Shown here piece by piece: positions 52,806 through 62,554 of a stretch of 64,000 bases of DNA. Each line of letters starts with the position of its first letter. Position 1 is the stretch's first letter. The translations under genes were made by a program, and so were the position numbers. This DNA comes from JAKANT01 sp035502095 (GTDB lineage Bacteria > Pseudomonadota > Gammaproteobacteria > Burkholderiales > Burkholderiaceae_F): positions 116,233 to 180,232 of the forward strand of contig DATJUX010000020.1 in NCBI GenBank assembly GCA_035502095.1, read 5' to 3'. The notes under the pieces were generated by a model. It was given only the letters and a program-made list of their open reading frames with translations. It was not told the origin of the DNA and did not search any database.

Positions 52806-53488
52806 AGCCGCTCTGCGGCCTCGTCGTCGCCGGTGCGTGCCTTGCTGCCGGCAGCGCCCTGGCGGCGGGTGTCGGTGACACCTATCCGGCCGGAAGCATC
52901 TCCACCCGCGAGCAGGCGCAGAAGGCGCTCGAAGCGACCAAGGTCGCGGACCAGGAGGCCGAAGCGGCCTACCGCGACGAGATGAAACGTTGCGTGACGG
53001 TCTTCCTGCAGAACCAGTGCACCGAAGAGGCGCGGCGCACGCTCGGCGCCAAGAAGCGCGAGATCCGGCGCGTGGAGATCGAGGCGCGCGAGGTCAAGCG
53101 CCGCCTGGATGCCGACGATCGCGCCAGGAAGCGGGAGGAAGCAGGGGCGAATCGACAGCCCGAGCGCGCGCCGGCCCCGGTCCCCGATGCGGCGGCGCGC
53201 TCCGTCGAGCAAGCCGACAAGGACAAGGCCGCGGCCGCCAACCGTGAGCAATACCAGCAGCGGCAAAAGGCCCACGCCGAGGAGCAGGCGCAGCGCCAGG
53301 CGAGCGAGGCCGCGCAAGCCGAGCAGCGCGCGGCCAACGTCAAGGCCTTCGAGGAAAAGCAGCGCGAGGCCGCCGACTACGCGAAAAAGAAGGAAGACGA
53401 GCGCATCGCCAACGAGAAGCGGCGCGAGGATCGCCGCATCGAGCGCGAGCGCGCGCAGAAGGAACGCGAGGAACAGGCCAACCGCTGA
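52802..53488 (+). CDS. Periplasmic coiled-coil protein of unknown function
   Basis: A 228-residue protein with a signal peptide (MKPLCGLVVAGACLAAGSALAAG cleaved near ALAAG). The mature part has two cysteines close together (KRCVTVFLQNQCTEEARR) and then a very long charged, Glu/Lys/Arg/Gln-rich helical region from about 75 to the end. It is likely a coiled coil. No family is recognised. It overlaps zapE by four bases (ATGA) and so is translated with it. Confidence 0.8.
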   Translation: MKPLCGLVVAGACLAAGSALAAGVGDTYPAGSISTREQAQKALEATKVADQEAEAAYRDEMKRCVTVFLQNQCTEEARRTLGAKKREIRRVEIEAREVKRRLDADDRARKREEAGANRQPERAPAPVPDAAARSVEQADKDKAAAANREQYQQRQKAHAEEQAQRQASEAAQAEQRAANVKAFEEKQREAADYAKKKEDERIANEKRREDRRIERERAQKEREEQANR

Positions 53489-53501
53489 GGGCGCGCACGT
53501 C

Positions 53502-54329
53502 TCAGGCGTCGGTCTTCGCCTTGGCGTTGGTGGGCGGGCCTTCGAACCACATGGTCGCCGTCGGCGAGCGCTTTTTCTGCTCCGGCGCCTCGAGTTTCAC
53601 GATCGCAAGCGAAAGGTTGTCGCCGCGCCCCTGCGCGCGTTCGCGTGCGATGCGCACCAGGTGCTCGGACGCCTCGCGCGGCGCCAGGCTGTGCAGCAGC
53701 GAGGCGAGTTCGTGATCCTCGAAGTAGGCCCACAAACCGTCGCTGCACAGGAGAAAGGCGTCGCCGACGCGCAGCTCGCTCGCCTCGCAGACGGCAAGCT
53801 TCGGCTCGCGGCTGATTCCGAGCGCGCTTACCAGGATGTTCTTGTACTTGTGCGCGGCGACCTCCGCGGCGGACACCTTGCCCTCCGACAACAGCTTCGC
53901 CGCGTACGTGTGATCGTCGGTCCGGTGCACCAGCTTGCCGGCACGGAAAAAATAGAGCCGGCTGTCGCCGGCGTGCGCCCAGATCGCGTAGTCCTTCTTG
54001 ACGATGAGCGCCACGATCGTGCTGTGCGGCTCCTTTTCGCTCGAGATGGCGGTGAGGCGGATGACCGTGTGCGCCTCGGTCGCGATCTGCTCGAGCAGCG
54101 CGCGCAGGCCGGAATCCTGGTCCGAGAGCTCCTGGAACAGGCTGTCGGCCGTGGCGATCACCTGGTCCGAGGCCATGCGGCCGCCGCTGCGGCCGCCCAT
54201 GCCGTCGGCGACGATCGCCAGCAACGCGCCAGAATTGCGGCGGCTGGTGAGGATGGCAACACGATCCTGCTGGTCGGAGCGGTCGCCGATGTGCTCGGCG
54301 ATGCAGGCTGAAACCTTGAAGCGGGACAC
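53502..54329 (-). CDS. PP2C-type serine/threonine phosphatase
   Basis: A 275-residue phosphatase. Metal-site motifs: SDQQDRV (usual form NQDR), VADGMGGRSGG, GDSRLYFFRAG, SDGLW and GRGDNLSLA. It is a soluble PP2C/Stp-type domain with a short C-terminal tail (about 30 residues, Pro/Lys-rich). Such enzymes reverse serine/threonine kinases or control FHA/type VI or cell-wall targets, but no partner kinase is present. The start is GTG at 54329. It is divergent from ydcH/dinG and converges with the coiled-coil gene. Confidence 0.9.
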   Translation of the reverse strand: MSRFKVSACIAEHIGDRSDQQDRVAILTSRRNSGALLAIVADGMGGRSGGRMASDQVIATADSLFQELSDQDSGLRALLEQIATEAHTVIRLTAISSEKEPHSTIVALIVKKDYAIWAHAGDSRLYFFRAGKLVHRTDDHTYAAKLLSEGKVSAAEVAAHKYKNILVSALGISREPKLAVCEASELRVGDAFLLCSDGLWAYFEDHELASLLHSLAPREASEHLVRIARERAQGRGDNLSLAIVKLEAPEQKKRSPTATMWFEGPPTNAKAKTDA

Positions 54330-54483
54330 GAGCGAACTGCGGCAGGGTGTGAGGACAGTCGATCGAGTCTATCAGCGCGCCGTGCTGCACAACGCGTGAA
54401 GTGGCGGGCACTTGCCCTGCTAGCATCGCGATCGGTTGGGTGCCGCCGCCTCGGTCGAAATGGGGGAGCGCGGCCGCTTCGGC

Positions 54484-54681
54484 ATGGACAGCGAACAGAT
54501 CAAGCGGCGGATTGTCGAGTTGCAGGTCGAACATCGCGATCTCGACGATGCGATTGCGCGCCTTGCGAGCCATTCCGGCGTGGACGAACTGAGCTTGCGC
54601 CGGCTCAAGAAGCGCAAGCTCCAGATCAAGGACGCAATCGTTCAGCTGCAGATGCAGCTGGTTCCGGATATCCCGGCGTGA
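54484..54681 (+). CDS. DUF465 (YdcH-like) small protein
   Basis: A 65-residue helical protein. DSEQIKRRIVELQVEHRDLDDAIARL and then LRRLKKRKLQIKDAI match the DUF465/YdcH pattern. These are short coiled-coil proteins with no settled function. ATG 54484 is used; ATG 54460 is in frame but adds unlike residues. Its TGA overlaps the GTG start of the helicase gene downstream (GTGA). Confidence 0.85.
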   Translation: MDSEQIKRRIVELQVEHRDLDDAIARLASHSGVDELSLRRLKKRKLQIKDAIVQLQMQLVPDIPA

Positions 54682-56735
54682 GTGCCGGGCTGCCGCCGGG
54701 CGCCGCCGACGCGGTCGAGCAGGCGCGCCGCCGGGTCGCCGCGGCATTCGAGCGGGATGGCGTTCTGTCCCGCGCGGTGGCCGGCTTCGTGCCGCGCGAT
54801 TCGCAGCGCGAGTTCGCGCTGGCGGTGTTCGACACAATCACCGAACGCGGCACGCTGATCGCCGAGGCCGGCACCGGCACCGGCAAGACGTTCGCCTACC
54901 TGGTGCCGGCGCTGATCGCCGGCGGCAAGACGCTCGTTTCGACCGGGACCAAGGCCTTGCAGGACCAGGTGTTTCGCAAGGACCTCGCCGCGCTCCGTGC
55001 GACGCTCGACCCATCGCTCGACATCGCGTTGCTCAAGGGAAGGCAGAACTACGTCTGCCTGCACCGCCTCCAGCGCGCCGAGGCCGAGGGGCAGCTGGCG
55101 TCGCGACAGGACGTCGTCCATCTGCGTGCGATCGGACAGTTCGCGCGCACGAGCGCGACCGGGGACCGGGCCGAACTCGGCGTGGTGCCGGAGAACGCCG
55201 CGGTCTGGCCGGTCGTGACCTCGATCCGCGAGAACTGCCTCGGACAGCAATGCCCGCGCTTCGACGATTGTTTCGTCTACAAGGCGCGCCGCGCGGCGCA
55301 GGCGGCGGACGTCGTGGTCGTCAATCACCACCTCTTTCTCGCCGACCTGGCATTGCGTGACGATTCGATCAGCGAGTTCCTGCCGGCTGCCGATACCGTC
55401 GTCCTGGACGAAGCGCATCAACTACCGAAGATCGCGGGCGAATTCTTCGGTAGCGGGTTTTCGCTCGCGCAAGCCGCCGAACTGGCGGTCGACATGAGGT
55501 CGGTCGGATTGACGCGCGCACCCGGCGGCGCTGCCTGGCCGGCGTTGAGCCAGGCGCTGGAGCAATCGGCACGAGTCGTGCGCCTCGCCCTCGCGGAGGC
55601 CGGGTTGTCGGCTGGGGCGCGCGTCGCGATCGACCGGCTGGCGCGGCGTGCGCAGGTGGGCAAGTCGCTCGCCGAAATCGAGCATGCGCTTTGCGCGATC
55701 GCAGCTGCCGTCGACGCCAACGCGGGCCGCGATCCTGAACTCGATGCGCTCGCGCCGCGCGCCGCGGCCCTGCGCACCGAGGTCGCCGGATGGATCGTTG
55801 CATTCGACGTTCCGGGGCCGGAGGAAACCGACCCGGGTTCAGCGCCGGCGCCGGAAGCGCCGCGCGCCGGCACCGACTGGGTGCGGTGGATCAACGTCTC
55901 CGCGCACGGCGCGCAGTTTCATGCGACCCCTCTATCGCCAGCCGAGACCTTCGCGCGCGTGCGGGCACAACAGCCCCAGGCCTGGGTGCTGACTTCCGCG
56001 ACGCTCACGCTTGCGCAGCGCTTCGACCGGTTCGTGGAGGAGATGGGCCTGCCGCAGGCCCGCACGCGGCGGTGGGAGAGCCCGTTCGACTTCACGCGCC
56101 AGGCGCTGCTCTATCTGCCACCCCTGATGCCCTCGCCGCAGGCCGACTCATTCGCCGAGCAGGTGGCCGACTGCGCCTGGCCGGTCATCGCCGCTTGCGG
56201 CGGCAGGGCGTTCGTGCTGTGCACGACGCTGCGGGCGGTCGATCGCGTCGCCGAGCGCCTGCGGATGCGCATGCAGGCCGAATCGATCGACTTGCCGCTG
56301 TTGATCCAGGGCACCGCGACACGGCGCGCGCTGCTCGACGAATTTCGTCGCGCCGGCAACGCCGTGCTGGTCGGCAGCGTTTCCTTCTGGGAGGGGATCG
56401 ACGTGCGCGGCGAGGCACTGTCGCTGGTCGTGATCGACAAGTTGCCGTTCGCGCCCCCCGACGATCCCGTGGTCGAAGCGCGCATCCGGCGCCTGCGGGC
56501 ACTCGGCCGCAACGCGTTCACCGAATTCCAGTTGCCGCAGGCGGTGACGTTGCTCCAGCAGGGTGTCGGGCGGCTCATCCGCGACGAACGGGATCGTGGC
56601 GTGCTGATGATTCTCGATGACCGGCTGCTCACCAAGTCGTACGGGCGCATCGTGCTGGCGAGCCTGCCGCCGTTCGCGCGCACACGCGACCCCGAGCAAG
56701 CGTGCGCCTTCTTCAGCGCGGCGGGCGCGGCCTAG
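54678..56735 (+). CDS. DinG/YoaA-type iron-sulfur helicase
   Basis: A 685-residue superfamily 2 helicase. Walker A AEAGTGTGKTFAYL, DEAH box VVLDEAHQLPK, and four cluster cysteines (NYVC, ENC, QQC, DDC) between the first motifs, as in XPD/DinG helicases. Late motifs SVSFWEGIDVRGEAL and GVGRLIRDERDRG are present. It probably unwinds RNA-DNA hybrids or forked DNA during repair. The start is GTG at 54678, overlapping the ydcH stop; ATP and cluster sites appear intact. YoaA is the closer E. coli relative by length. Confidence 0.92.
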   Translation: MSAGLPPGAADAVEQARRRVAAAFERDGVLSRAVAGFVPRDSQREFALAVFDTITERGTLIAEAGTGTGKTFAYLVPALIAGGKTLVSTGTKALQDQVFRKDLAALRATLDPSLDIALLKGRQNYVCLHRLQRAEAEGQLASRQDVVHLRAIGQFARTSATGDRAELGVVPENAAVWPVVTSIRENCLGQQCPRFDDCFVYKARRAAQAADVVVVNHHLFLADLALRDDSISEFLPAADTVVLDEAHQLPKIAGEFFGSGFSLAQAAELAVDMRSVGLTRAPGGAAWPALSQALEQSARVVRLALAEAGLSAGARVAIDRLARRAQVGKSLAEIEHALCAIAAAVDANAGRDPELDALAPRAAALRTEVAGWIVAFDVPGPEETDPGSAPAPEAPRAGTDWVRWINVSAHGAQFHATPLSPAETFARVRAQQPQAWVLTSATLTLAQRFDRFVEEMGLPQARTRRWESPFDFTRQALLYLPPLMPSPQADSFAEQVADCAWPVIAACGGRAFVLCTTLRAVDRVAERLRMRMQAESIDLPLLIQGTATRRALLDEFRRAGNAVLVGSVSFWEGIDVRGEALSLVVIDKLPFAPPDDPVVEARIRRLRALGRNAFTEFQLPQAVTLLQQGVGRLIRDERDRGVLMILDDRLLTKSYGRIVLASLPPFARTRDPEQACAFFSAAGAA

Positions 56736-56747
56736 CAGCCGGCCGCA

Positions 56748-57518
56748 TCACTTCGCGGCCTTGAGGAAGGCGGAGTTGGGATAGTTCTGGAGCAGGATCC
56801 GCTCGGTATCGTTGCGCAGCCCGTCCATGCCCAGCGATCCGTAGGCGCGCACCATGATGGAGAGCGCCTCTTCCGAGGCGGGGGCGCCCGAGTAGTCGCG
56901 CACGGCGGCCTGGGCACGCTCCGCGGCGGCGATGTACGCACCCCGCTCGAGGTAATAACGCGCGATGTTGACCTCGCTTTGCGCGAGCGCGTTGACCAGG
57001 TAGTTCATCCGCGCCGTCGCCTCCGGCGTGTAGCGGCTGTTCGGGTAGTGGACCGCGAGCTCCTTGAAGGCGTCGAAGGCCTCTCGCATCGCCTTCGGGT
57101 CGCGATAGGTCGGGTCGCGACCGAAAGCGTGTCCGAACAGGCCCAGGTCGTCGTTGAAGAGCGACAGGCCCTTGAGATATTGGACGTAGTCGGCGTTGGG
57201 ATGATTCGGGTTCAGCTTCAGGAATCGTTCCGCCGCCGTCACGGCGTCGGCGGCCTCGCCTTCCTTGTAGTAGGTGTAGGCGATCTCCATCTCGGCCTGC
57301 TGTGCGTAACGTCCGAACGGGTAGCGCGCTTCGAGTTTTTCGAGCAGCTCGCGCGCCTTCTTCCAGTTGCCGGCCGCCATCTCGTCCTTGGCCTCCTGGT
57401 AGATCCGATCCGCGCTCCATTTCGCGGTCGGATCCTTCTCGAACGCCGAGCAACCTGCGAGCACAGCGACGAGAAGCATCGCCAATGCCAGCCAGGCGCC
57501 GATCGCGGCACGTCTCAT
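56748..57518 (-). CDS. bamD: Outer-membrane assembly lipoprotein BamD
   Basis: A 256-residue lipoprotein: signal LVAVLAGC, then five TPR-like repeats (IYQEAKDEMAAGNWKKARELLEKLEARYPFG, and so on). The length, GNWKKARELLEKLE and YPFGRYAQQAE match BamD, an essential Bam-complex lipoprotein. ATG 57518 is used because it starts a good signal peptide; a possible extension to 57566 overlaps the divergent rluD region. TATAAT on the coding strand at 57550-57555 could be its -10 box. Confidence 0.94.
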   Translation of the reverse strand: MRRAAIGAWLALAMLLVAVLAGCSAFEKDPTAKWSADRIYQEAKDEMAAGNWKKARELLEKLEARYPFGRYAQQAEMEIAYTYYKEGEAADAVTAAERFLKLNPNHPNADYVQYLKGLSLFNDDLGLFGHAFGRDPTYRDPKAMREAFDAFKELAVHYPNSRYTPEATARMNYLVNALAQSEVNIARYYLERGAYIAAAERAQAAVRDYSGAPASEEALSIMVRAYGSLGMDGLRNDTERILLQNYPNSAFLKAAK

Positions 57519-57564
57519 CCCGTTTCCTGCACGTCTCGCACGACCGGCGATTATATTGACCGTC

Positions 57565-58623
57565 ATGGTGGCCCGGATGCATCAGGAACTCGAGGAGGAC
57601 GACGAGACGGCTTTGGTCGAGGCAGACGCGCAGAATCCTGCGGGCTCGTTCGCGCTGCCCGAGCGGCTCACCGTGCCCGCGGCAAGCACCGGCGAGCGGC
57701 TGGACAAGGCGCTGGCGCGACTGCTGCCGGAGGTTTCACGCAGCCGGATCAAGCAATGGATCGAAGGCGGCGCGATCCGGCTCAACGATCGCACGCCGGC
57801 CGCCCGCACGCAGGTGTTCGCGGGCGACACCATCGATCTTGCGCCGCCGCCCAGCCCCGAGGCGAGCGCGTTCGTCGCCGAGCCGATCGCCCTCGACGTC
57901 GTCCACGCCGACGATGCAATCCTGGTGCTCGACAAGCCGCCCGGCCTCGTCGTTCACCCCGCGGCGGGCAACTGGTCGGGCACGCTGCTCAACGGGTTGC
58001 TTGCGTACGACCCGCGCCAGGGGCTCCTGCCGCGTGGCGGAATCGTGCATCGCCTGGACGCGGGCACGTCGGGATTGATGGTGGTCGCCCGAACGGCGCC
58101 GGCATATCTCGATCTCGTGCGCCAACTGCAGGCGCGCTCGGTGACGCGGGAATATTGGGCCCTCGTGTACGGTGCTGCGCCGAAGGAGGGCACCATCGAC
58201 GCCGCGATCGCCCGCGATCCGCGCCAGCCGCTGCGCTTCAAGGTCAGTAGGGCACCCGCCGCGAAGCCGGCCCGCACGCACTACCGTACGGTCGAGACGT
58301 CGGACGCTGCCGGGCAGGCGCTGAGCTGGCTGGTCTGCCGCCTGGAGACTGGACGAACGCACCAGATTCGCGTTCACCTCGAATCGATCGGCCTGCCGCT
58401 GGTCGGCGATCCGGTTTACCGCCGCGGTCGGCCTGGCAGCGATGCCTCGTTGGCCACCGCGTGGACCCGGTTCGCGCGCCAGGCCTTGCACGCGTGTCGC
58501 CTCGGCCTCATTCACCCGGTGACAGGTGAGCCGACGCAATGGTTCAGGGAGCCACCTGGCGACATGCGGGAGCTGATGACCTCGCTCGGTTTCCACCTGC
58601 GCCGTCGCGCCGGGTCTGTATGA
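57565..58623 (+). CDS. rluD: Ribosomal large subunit pseudouridine synthase D
   Basis: A 352-residue pseudouridine synthase. An N-terminal S4 RNA-binding domain (about 40-95, GERLDKALARLLPEVSRSRIKQWIEGGAI) leads to the catalytic domain with GIVHRLDAGTSGLMVVAR, containing the catalytic Asp. RluD modifies 23S rRNA helix 69. It is divergent from bamD with a 46-base gap, and its TGA overlaps the pgeF ATG (ATGA). The first 30 residues are acidic and may be dispensable; ATG 57577 is also in frame. Confidence 0.93.
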   Translation: MVARMHQELEEDDETALVEADAQNPAGSFALPERLTVPAASTGERLDKALARLLPEVSRSRIKQWIEGGAIRLNDRTPAARTQVFAGDTIDLAPPPSPEASAFVAEPIALDVVHADDAILVLDKPPGLVVHPAAGNWSGTLLNGLLAYDPRQGLLPRGGIVHRLDAGTSGLMVVARTAPAYLDLVRQLQARSVTREYWALVYGAAPKEGTIDAAIARDPRQPLRFKVSRAPAAKPARTHYRTVETSDAAGQALSWLVCRLETGRTHQIRVHLESIGLPLVGDPVYRRGRPGSDASLATAWTRFARQALHACRLGLIHPVTGEPTQWFREPPGDMRELMTSLGFHLRRRAGSV

Positions 58624-59429
58624 CGCTTCTCGAGCACACGATTGCCGCCGATCTGCCAGTCGCCGGTGTCCGGGGATTCGTCACGACGCGGGCCGGAGGG
58701 TGGTCGACCGGCCCATGGGCGGCGCAGGATGGAACGGGCGGGCTCAACCTCGGCTTGGGAAGCGGCGATTCCGCCGCAGCGGTCGTCGCGAACCGGCGTC
58801 ACCTTGCCGCGCTGCTGCCCCAGGATCCGAAGTGGCTGCGGCAGGTCCACGGCGCGGTGGTAGTGGATGCCGAAGCAATCGACGCCGCGACCGCGGCCGA
58901 CGCCTCGACCAGCATCACGCCGGGAACGGTCTGTGTGGTCCTGATCGCGGATTGCATGCCGGTCCTGATCGCTAGCCGGGATGGCCGCGGCGTCGGCGCC
59001 GCGCACGCAGGTTGGCGCGGCCTTGCCGCCGGTGTGATCCAGAACACGGTGCGCGCGCTGCGCACGCGGCTGAACGACCCGGGTGCGGATCTGGTTGCCT
59101 ACCTTGGCCCTGCGATCGGACCGCGGCACTTCGAAGTCGGCGCCGAGGTGCGGCAAGCGATGCGGGCGAATCTGCCGGATGCCGGCGCAGCGTTCGAGGA
59201 GATCGGTAACGGCAAGTACCGCGCGAACCTGTTCGAGCTTGGCCGCATGGCGCTCGCGCAGGTCGGCGTGCAGGCGGTACGCGGCGGGCAGGATTGCACC
59301 TTTGCCGATGCGAGCCGCTTCTACAGCTATCGCCGCGATCGCGTGACCGGCCGGCATGCCGCAGTGGTCTGGATCGATGCAGAGCAGACAGAAAACGCCG
59401 CTGCGGGTTTGACACCCGGCGTGGGCTGA
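58620..59429 (+). CDS. pgeF: Purine nucleoside phosphorylase/multicopper-like PgeF (YfiH)
   Basis: A 269-residue protein of the YfiH/DUF152 (laccase-domain) family. Motifs are RQVHGAVVVDA, LIADCMPVLI, and GAAHAGWRGLAAG, with metal-binding His and Cys. The family is now linked to peptidoglycan-editing (removing mis-incorporated L-Ser) and to purine nucleoside phosphorylase activity. It overlaps rluD by four bases, as is usual for the pair. Confidence 0.9.
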   Translation: MTLLEHTIAADLPVAGVRGFVTTRAGGWSTGPWAAQDGTGGLNLGLGSGDSAAAVVANRRHLAALLPQDPKWLRQVHGAVVVDAEAIDAATAADASTSITPGTVCVVLIADCMPVLIASRDGRGVGAAHAGWRGLAAGVIQNTVRALRTRLNDPGADLVAYLGPAIGPRHFEVGAEVRQAMRANLPDAGAAFEEIGNGKYRANLFELGRMALAQVGVQAVRGGQDCTFADASRFYSYRRDRVTGRHAAVVWIDAEQTENAAAGLTPGVG

Positions 59430-59513
59430 GGACAATCCGTTGCATACGCACGCATGATGGAAGCAGTGCACGCACCGACGCTGCGTATACATTGACCGGT
59501 GGGAGACGGCAGC

Positions 59514-61334
59514 ATGGCAACTGCACGGGGTGCGCGGGCAACCGAGTCTGCGCCGAAGGCCCGCACCCGGACACGCGCGACGAAGGCGAGTGCGAAACGA
59601 ACCGACGGCGCGGCCGGTCGCCCTGCGACGGAGACGGCCAGGCCCCACGCACCCGGCAATGGCGCCACGGGCAACGGCGCGACCGGCAACTGGTGGGCGG
59701 GTCTCGACCCCGCGCGTTATGCCTTGCCCAAGGTGCCGGGTTTCGCGATTTCTCCCGAACGGCTGCTCGAGTTGCAGCAGTCCTACGTGCAGCGCCTGAA
59801 CGCGCTGTGGCGCGACTTCGTCGCCCATCCGCAGAAGCCTGCCGAGCCGATTCGTGACACCCGGTTTGCGGACGCCGCGTGGCAGAAGAGTTCGTGGGCT
59901 TCGTTTTACGCGCGCGCGTACCTGTTGAACGCGGACTTCATGAACCAGCTCGCGGAAAGCGTCGAGACCGATCGCAAGACCAAGCGACGGGTGAAGTTCG
60001 CGGTGTCGCAGTGGGTGGATGCCGCGTCGCCATCGAACTTCCTCGCCCTGAATCCGCAGGCACAGGAACGCATGCTCGCGACCAAGGGCGAGAGCCTGAC
60101 CAGCGGGCTCGCCAACCTGCTGAAGGACCTCGGCAAGGGCAAGATCACGCAGACCGACGAGGCCGCATTCGAAGTCGGCCGCAACGTTGCAACGACCGCG
60201 GGCGCGGTGGTGTACGAGAACCAGCTGATGCAGCTGATCCAGTACCAGCCCCTGACGCCGCAGGTGCGCAAACGTCCGTTCGTGATGGTCCCGCCCTGCA
60301 TCAACAAGTTCTACATCCTCGACCTGCAGCCGGAAAACTCGTTCATCCGCTATGCGGTGGAGCAGGGCAACACCGTTTTCGTGGTCTCGTGGAAGAACCC
60401 GCACGAGGCGGAGCGCCAGGCGACCTGGGACGATTACATCGAACTCGGCCCGATCACCGCGCTCGATGTGGTGCGGGCCATCACCGGCGAGCGGCAGGTC
60501 AACGCGCTCGGTTTCTGCGTCGGCGGCACGATCATCGCAGCGGCGCTGGCGGTGATGTCCGCACGCGGTGACGATCCGATTGCGAGCCTGACGCTGCTGA
60601 CCGCGCTGCTCGACTTCGAGGACACGGGTGTGCTCGACGTATTCGTCGACGAGGCGCACGTGCGCATGCGCGAACGGGCGATCGGCGGAGGCGGGCTGAT
60701 GCCGGGGCTCGAACTCGCCAACACGTTCTCAAGCCTGCGCGCGAACGACCTCGTCTGGAACTATGTCGTCAGCAACTACCTCGAAGGAAAGGCGCCGCCG
60801 GCATTCGACCTGCTGTACTGGAACGGCGATTCGACCAACCTCCCGGGCCCGATGTACTGCTGGTACCTGCGCAACATGTATCTGGAGAACAATCTGCGCG
60901 TGCCGGGCCGGCTCGTGTGCTGCGGGGAGCGCATCGATCTGAATCGAATCCAGGTTCCCGCCTATGTGTTTGCCGCGAGGGAGGACCACATCGTTCCCTG
61001 GAAAGCGGCTTACGCGTCGGCGCGGCTGCTCCCGGGCGATAAGCCGGGCAGCGTGCGCTTCGTGCTCGGCGCAAGCGGCCACATCGCCGGAACCATCAAT
61101 CCGGCGTCGAAGAACAAGCGCAGCTATTGGGTCGCCAGCGACGGCGGGTTGCCTGCAAACAGCGAAGCGTGGCTGGTCGATGCGACCGAGCGGGCGGGCA
61201 GTTGGTGGAAGGATTGGGATCAGTGGCTGCGGCAGTTCGCCGGAGGCGAGGTGCCTGCACGCGCAAGACTTGGCAGTGAGAAGTACGCTCCAATTGAACC
61301 GGCGCCGGGCCGGTACGTGAAAGAGAAAGCTTAG
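59514..61334 (+). CDS. phaC: Class I poly(3-hydroxyalkanoate) synthase
   Basis: A 606-residue synthase. The lipase-like box is GFCVGG with active-site Cys335, the acid in AAREDHIVPW and the His in GASGHIAG. The N-terminal 60 residues are low-complexity (Ala, Thr, Arg, Gly), longer than in many PhaC proteins and likely disordered. It polymerises (R)-3-hydroxybutyryl-CoA. ATG 59514 has GGGAGA upstream. phaA follows by nine bases. Confidence 0.95.
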   Translation: MATARGARATESAPKARTRTRATKASAKRTDGAAGRPATETARPHAPGNGATGNGATGNWWAGLDPARYALPKVPGFAISPERLLELQQSYVQRLNALWRDFVAHPQKPAEPIRDTRFADAAWQKSSWASFYARAYLLNADFMNQLAESVETDRKTKRRVKFAVSQWVDAASPSNFLALNPQAQERMLATKGESLTSGLANLLKDLGKGKITQTDEAAFEVGRNVATTAGAVVYENQLMQLIQYQPLTPQVRKRPFVMVPPCINKFYILDLQPENSFIRYAVEQGNTVFVVSWKNPHEAERQATWDDYIELGPITALDVVRAITGERQVNALGFCVGGTIIAAALAVMSARGDDPIASLTLLTALLDFEDTGVLDVFVDEAHVRMRERAIGGGGLMPGLELANTFSSLRANDLVWNYVVSNYLEGKAPPAFDLLYWNGDSTNLPGPMYCWYLRNMYLENNLRVPGRLVCCGERIDLNRIQVPAYVFAAREDHIVPWKAAYASARLLPGDKPGSVRFVLGASGHIAGTINPASKNKRSYWVASDGGLPANSEAWLVDATERAGSWWKDWDQWLRQFAGGEVPARARLGSEKYAPIEPAPGRYVKEKA

Positions 61335-61343
61335 GAGGGATAC

Positions 61344-62525
61344 ATGAGCAGCAATGCAGTGATCGTCGCGGCCGCGCGGACCGCGATTGGCAAGTTCGGC
61401 GGCACGCTCGCCAAGGTACCGGCACCGGAACTCGGCGCCATCGTCATCGGCGAGGTCCTCAAGCGCGCCGGCGTCAAGCCCGACCAGGTCGACGAAGTCA
61501 TCATGGGCCAGGTCCTGACCGCAGGGTCCGGGCAGAACCCCGCCCGCCAGGCGCTGATCAAGGCCGGACTGCCGGTGGTGGTTCCCGCGCTGACGATCAA
61601 CGTCGTCTGCGGTTCGGGCTTGAAGGCGGTGATGCTGGCGGCGCAGGCGATCGACCGCGGCGATGCGGAGATCGTGATCGCCGGCGGCCAGGAGAACATG
61701 AGCCTGGCGCCGCACGTGCTCATGAACTCGCGCGACGGCTTCCGCATGGGCGACGTGAAGATGATCGACTCGATGATCGTCGACGGCCTCTGGGACGTCT
61801 ACAACAAGTACCACATGGGCATCACCGCCGAGAACGTCGCCAAGCAGTACAGCGTCGATCGCGGCACGCAGGATGCGTTCGCGCTCGCCTCGCAGCAGAA
61901 GGCGGCGGCCGCGCAGGATGGCGGGCGGTTCAAGGAAGAAATCGTCCCGGTGATGATTCCGCAGAAGAAGGGCGACCCCATCGCCTTCGAAGCGGATGAA
62001 TTCATCAACAAGAAGACCAACGCCGAAGCGCTCGCCGGACTGAGGCCGGCGTTCGACAAGGAAGGCACGGTCACGGCCGGCAATGCGTCCGGCATCAACG
62101 ACGGTGCCGCGGCGGTGCTGGTGATGTCGGAGGCGCGTGCGAAGGCGCTCGGCCTGACGCCGCTCGCGCGCATCAAGTCGTTCGCGACCACCGGCGTCGA
62201 TCCGAAGATCATGGGCATGGGGCCGGTGCCGGCGTCGAAGCGCGCGTTGGCAAAGGCGGATTGGAAGCCTGCCGACCTCGACCTGATGGAAATCAACGAG
62301 GCGTTTGCCGCGCAGGCGTGTGCGGTCAACAAGGAAATGGGCTGGGACACGTCGAAGATCAACGTGAACGGCGGCGCCATCGCGCTGGGTCACCCGATCG
62401 GCGCATCCGGGTGCCGCATCCTGGTCAGCCTGTTGCACGAAATGAAGCGGCGCGGCGCGAAGAAGGGCCTCGCGTCGCTTTGCATCGGCGGCGGCATGGG
62501 CGTCGCCCTCGCGGTCGAACGCTGA
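61344..62525 (+). CDS. phaA: Acetyl-CoA acetyltransferase (beta-ketothiolase)
   Basis: A 393-residue thiolase that condenses two acetyl-CoA to acetoacetyl-CoA, the first step of PHB synthesis. The acyl-accepting Cys is at 89 (NVVCGSGLKAV), the His is in ALGHPIGASG, and the second Cys is in LCIGGGMG. AGGAGG precedes ATG 61344. It lies between phaC and phaB. Confidence 0.95.
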   Translation: MSSNAVIVAAARTAIGKFGGTLAKVPAPELGAIVIGEVLKRAGVKPDQVDEVIMGQVLTAGSGQNPARQALIKAGLPVVVPALTINVVCGSGLKAVMLAAQAIDRGDAEIVIAGGQENMSLAPHVLMNSRDGFRMGDVKMIDSMIVDGLWDVYNKYHMGITAENVAKQYSVDRGTQDAFALASQQKAAAAQDGGRFKEEIVPVMIPQKKGDPIAFEADEFINKKTNAEALAGLRPAFDKEGTVTAGNASGINDGAAAVLVMSEARAKALGLTPLARIKSFATTGVDPKIMGMGPVPASKRALAKADWKPADLDLMEINEAFAAQACAVNKEMGWDTSKINVNGGAIALGHPIGASGCRILVSLLHEMKRRGAKKGLASLCIGGGMGVALAVER

Positions 62526-62554
62526 ACATCTCTCGAAGAGGGAAGGAGACGATC

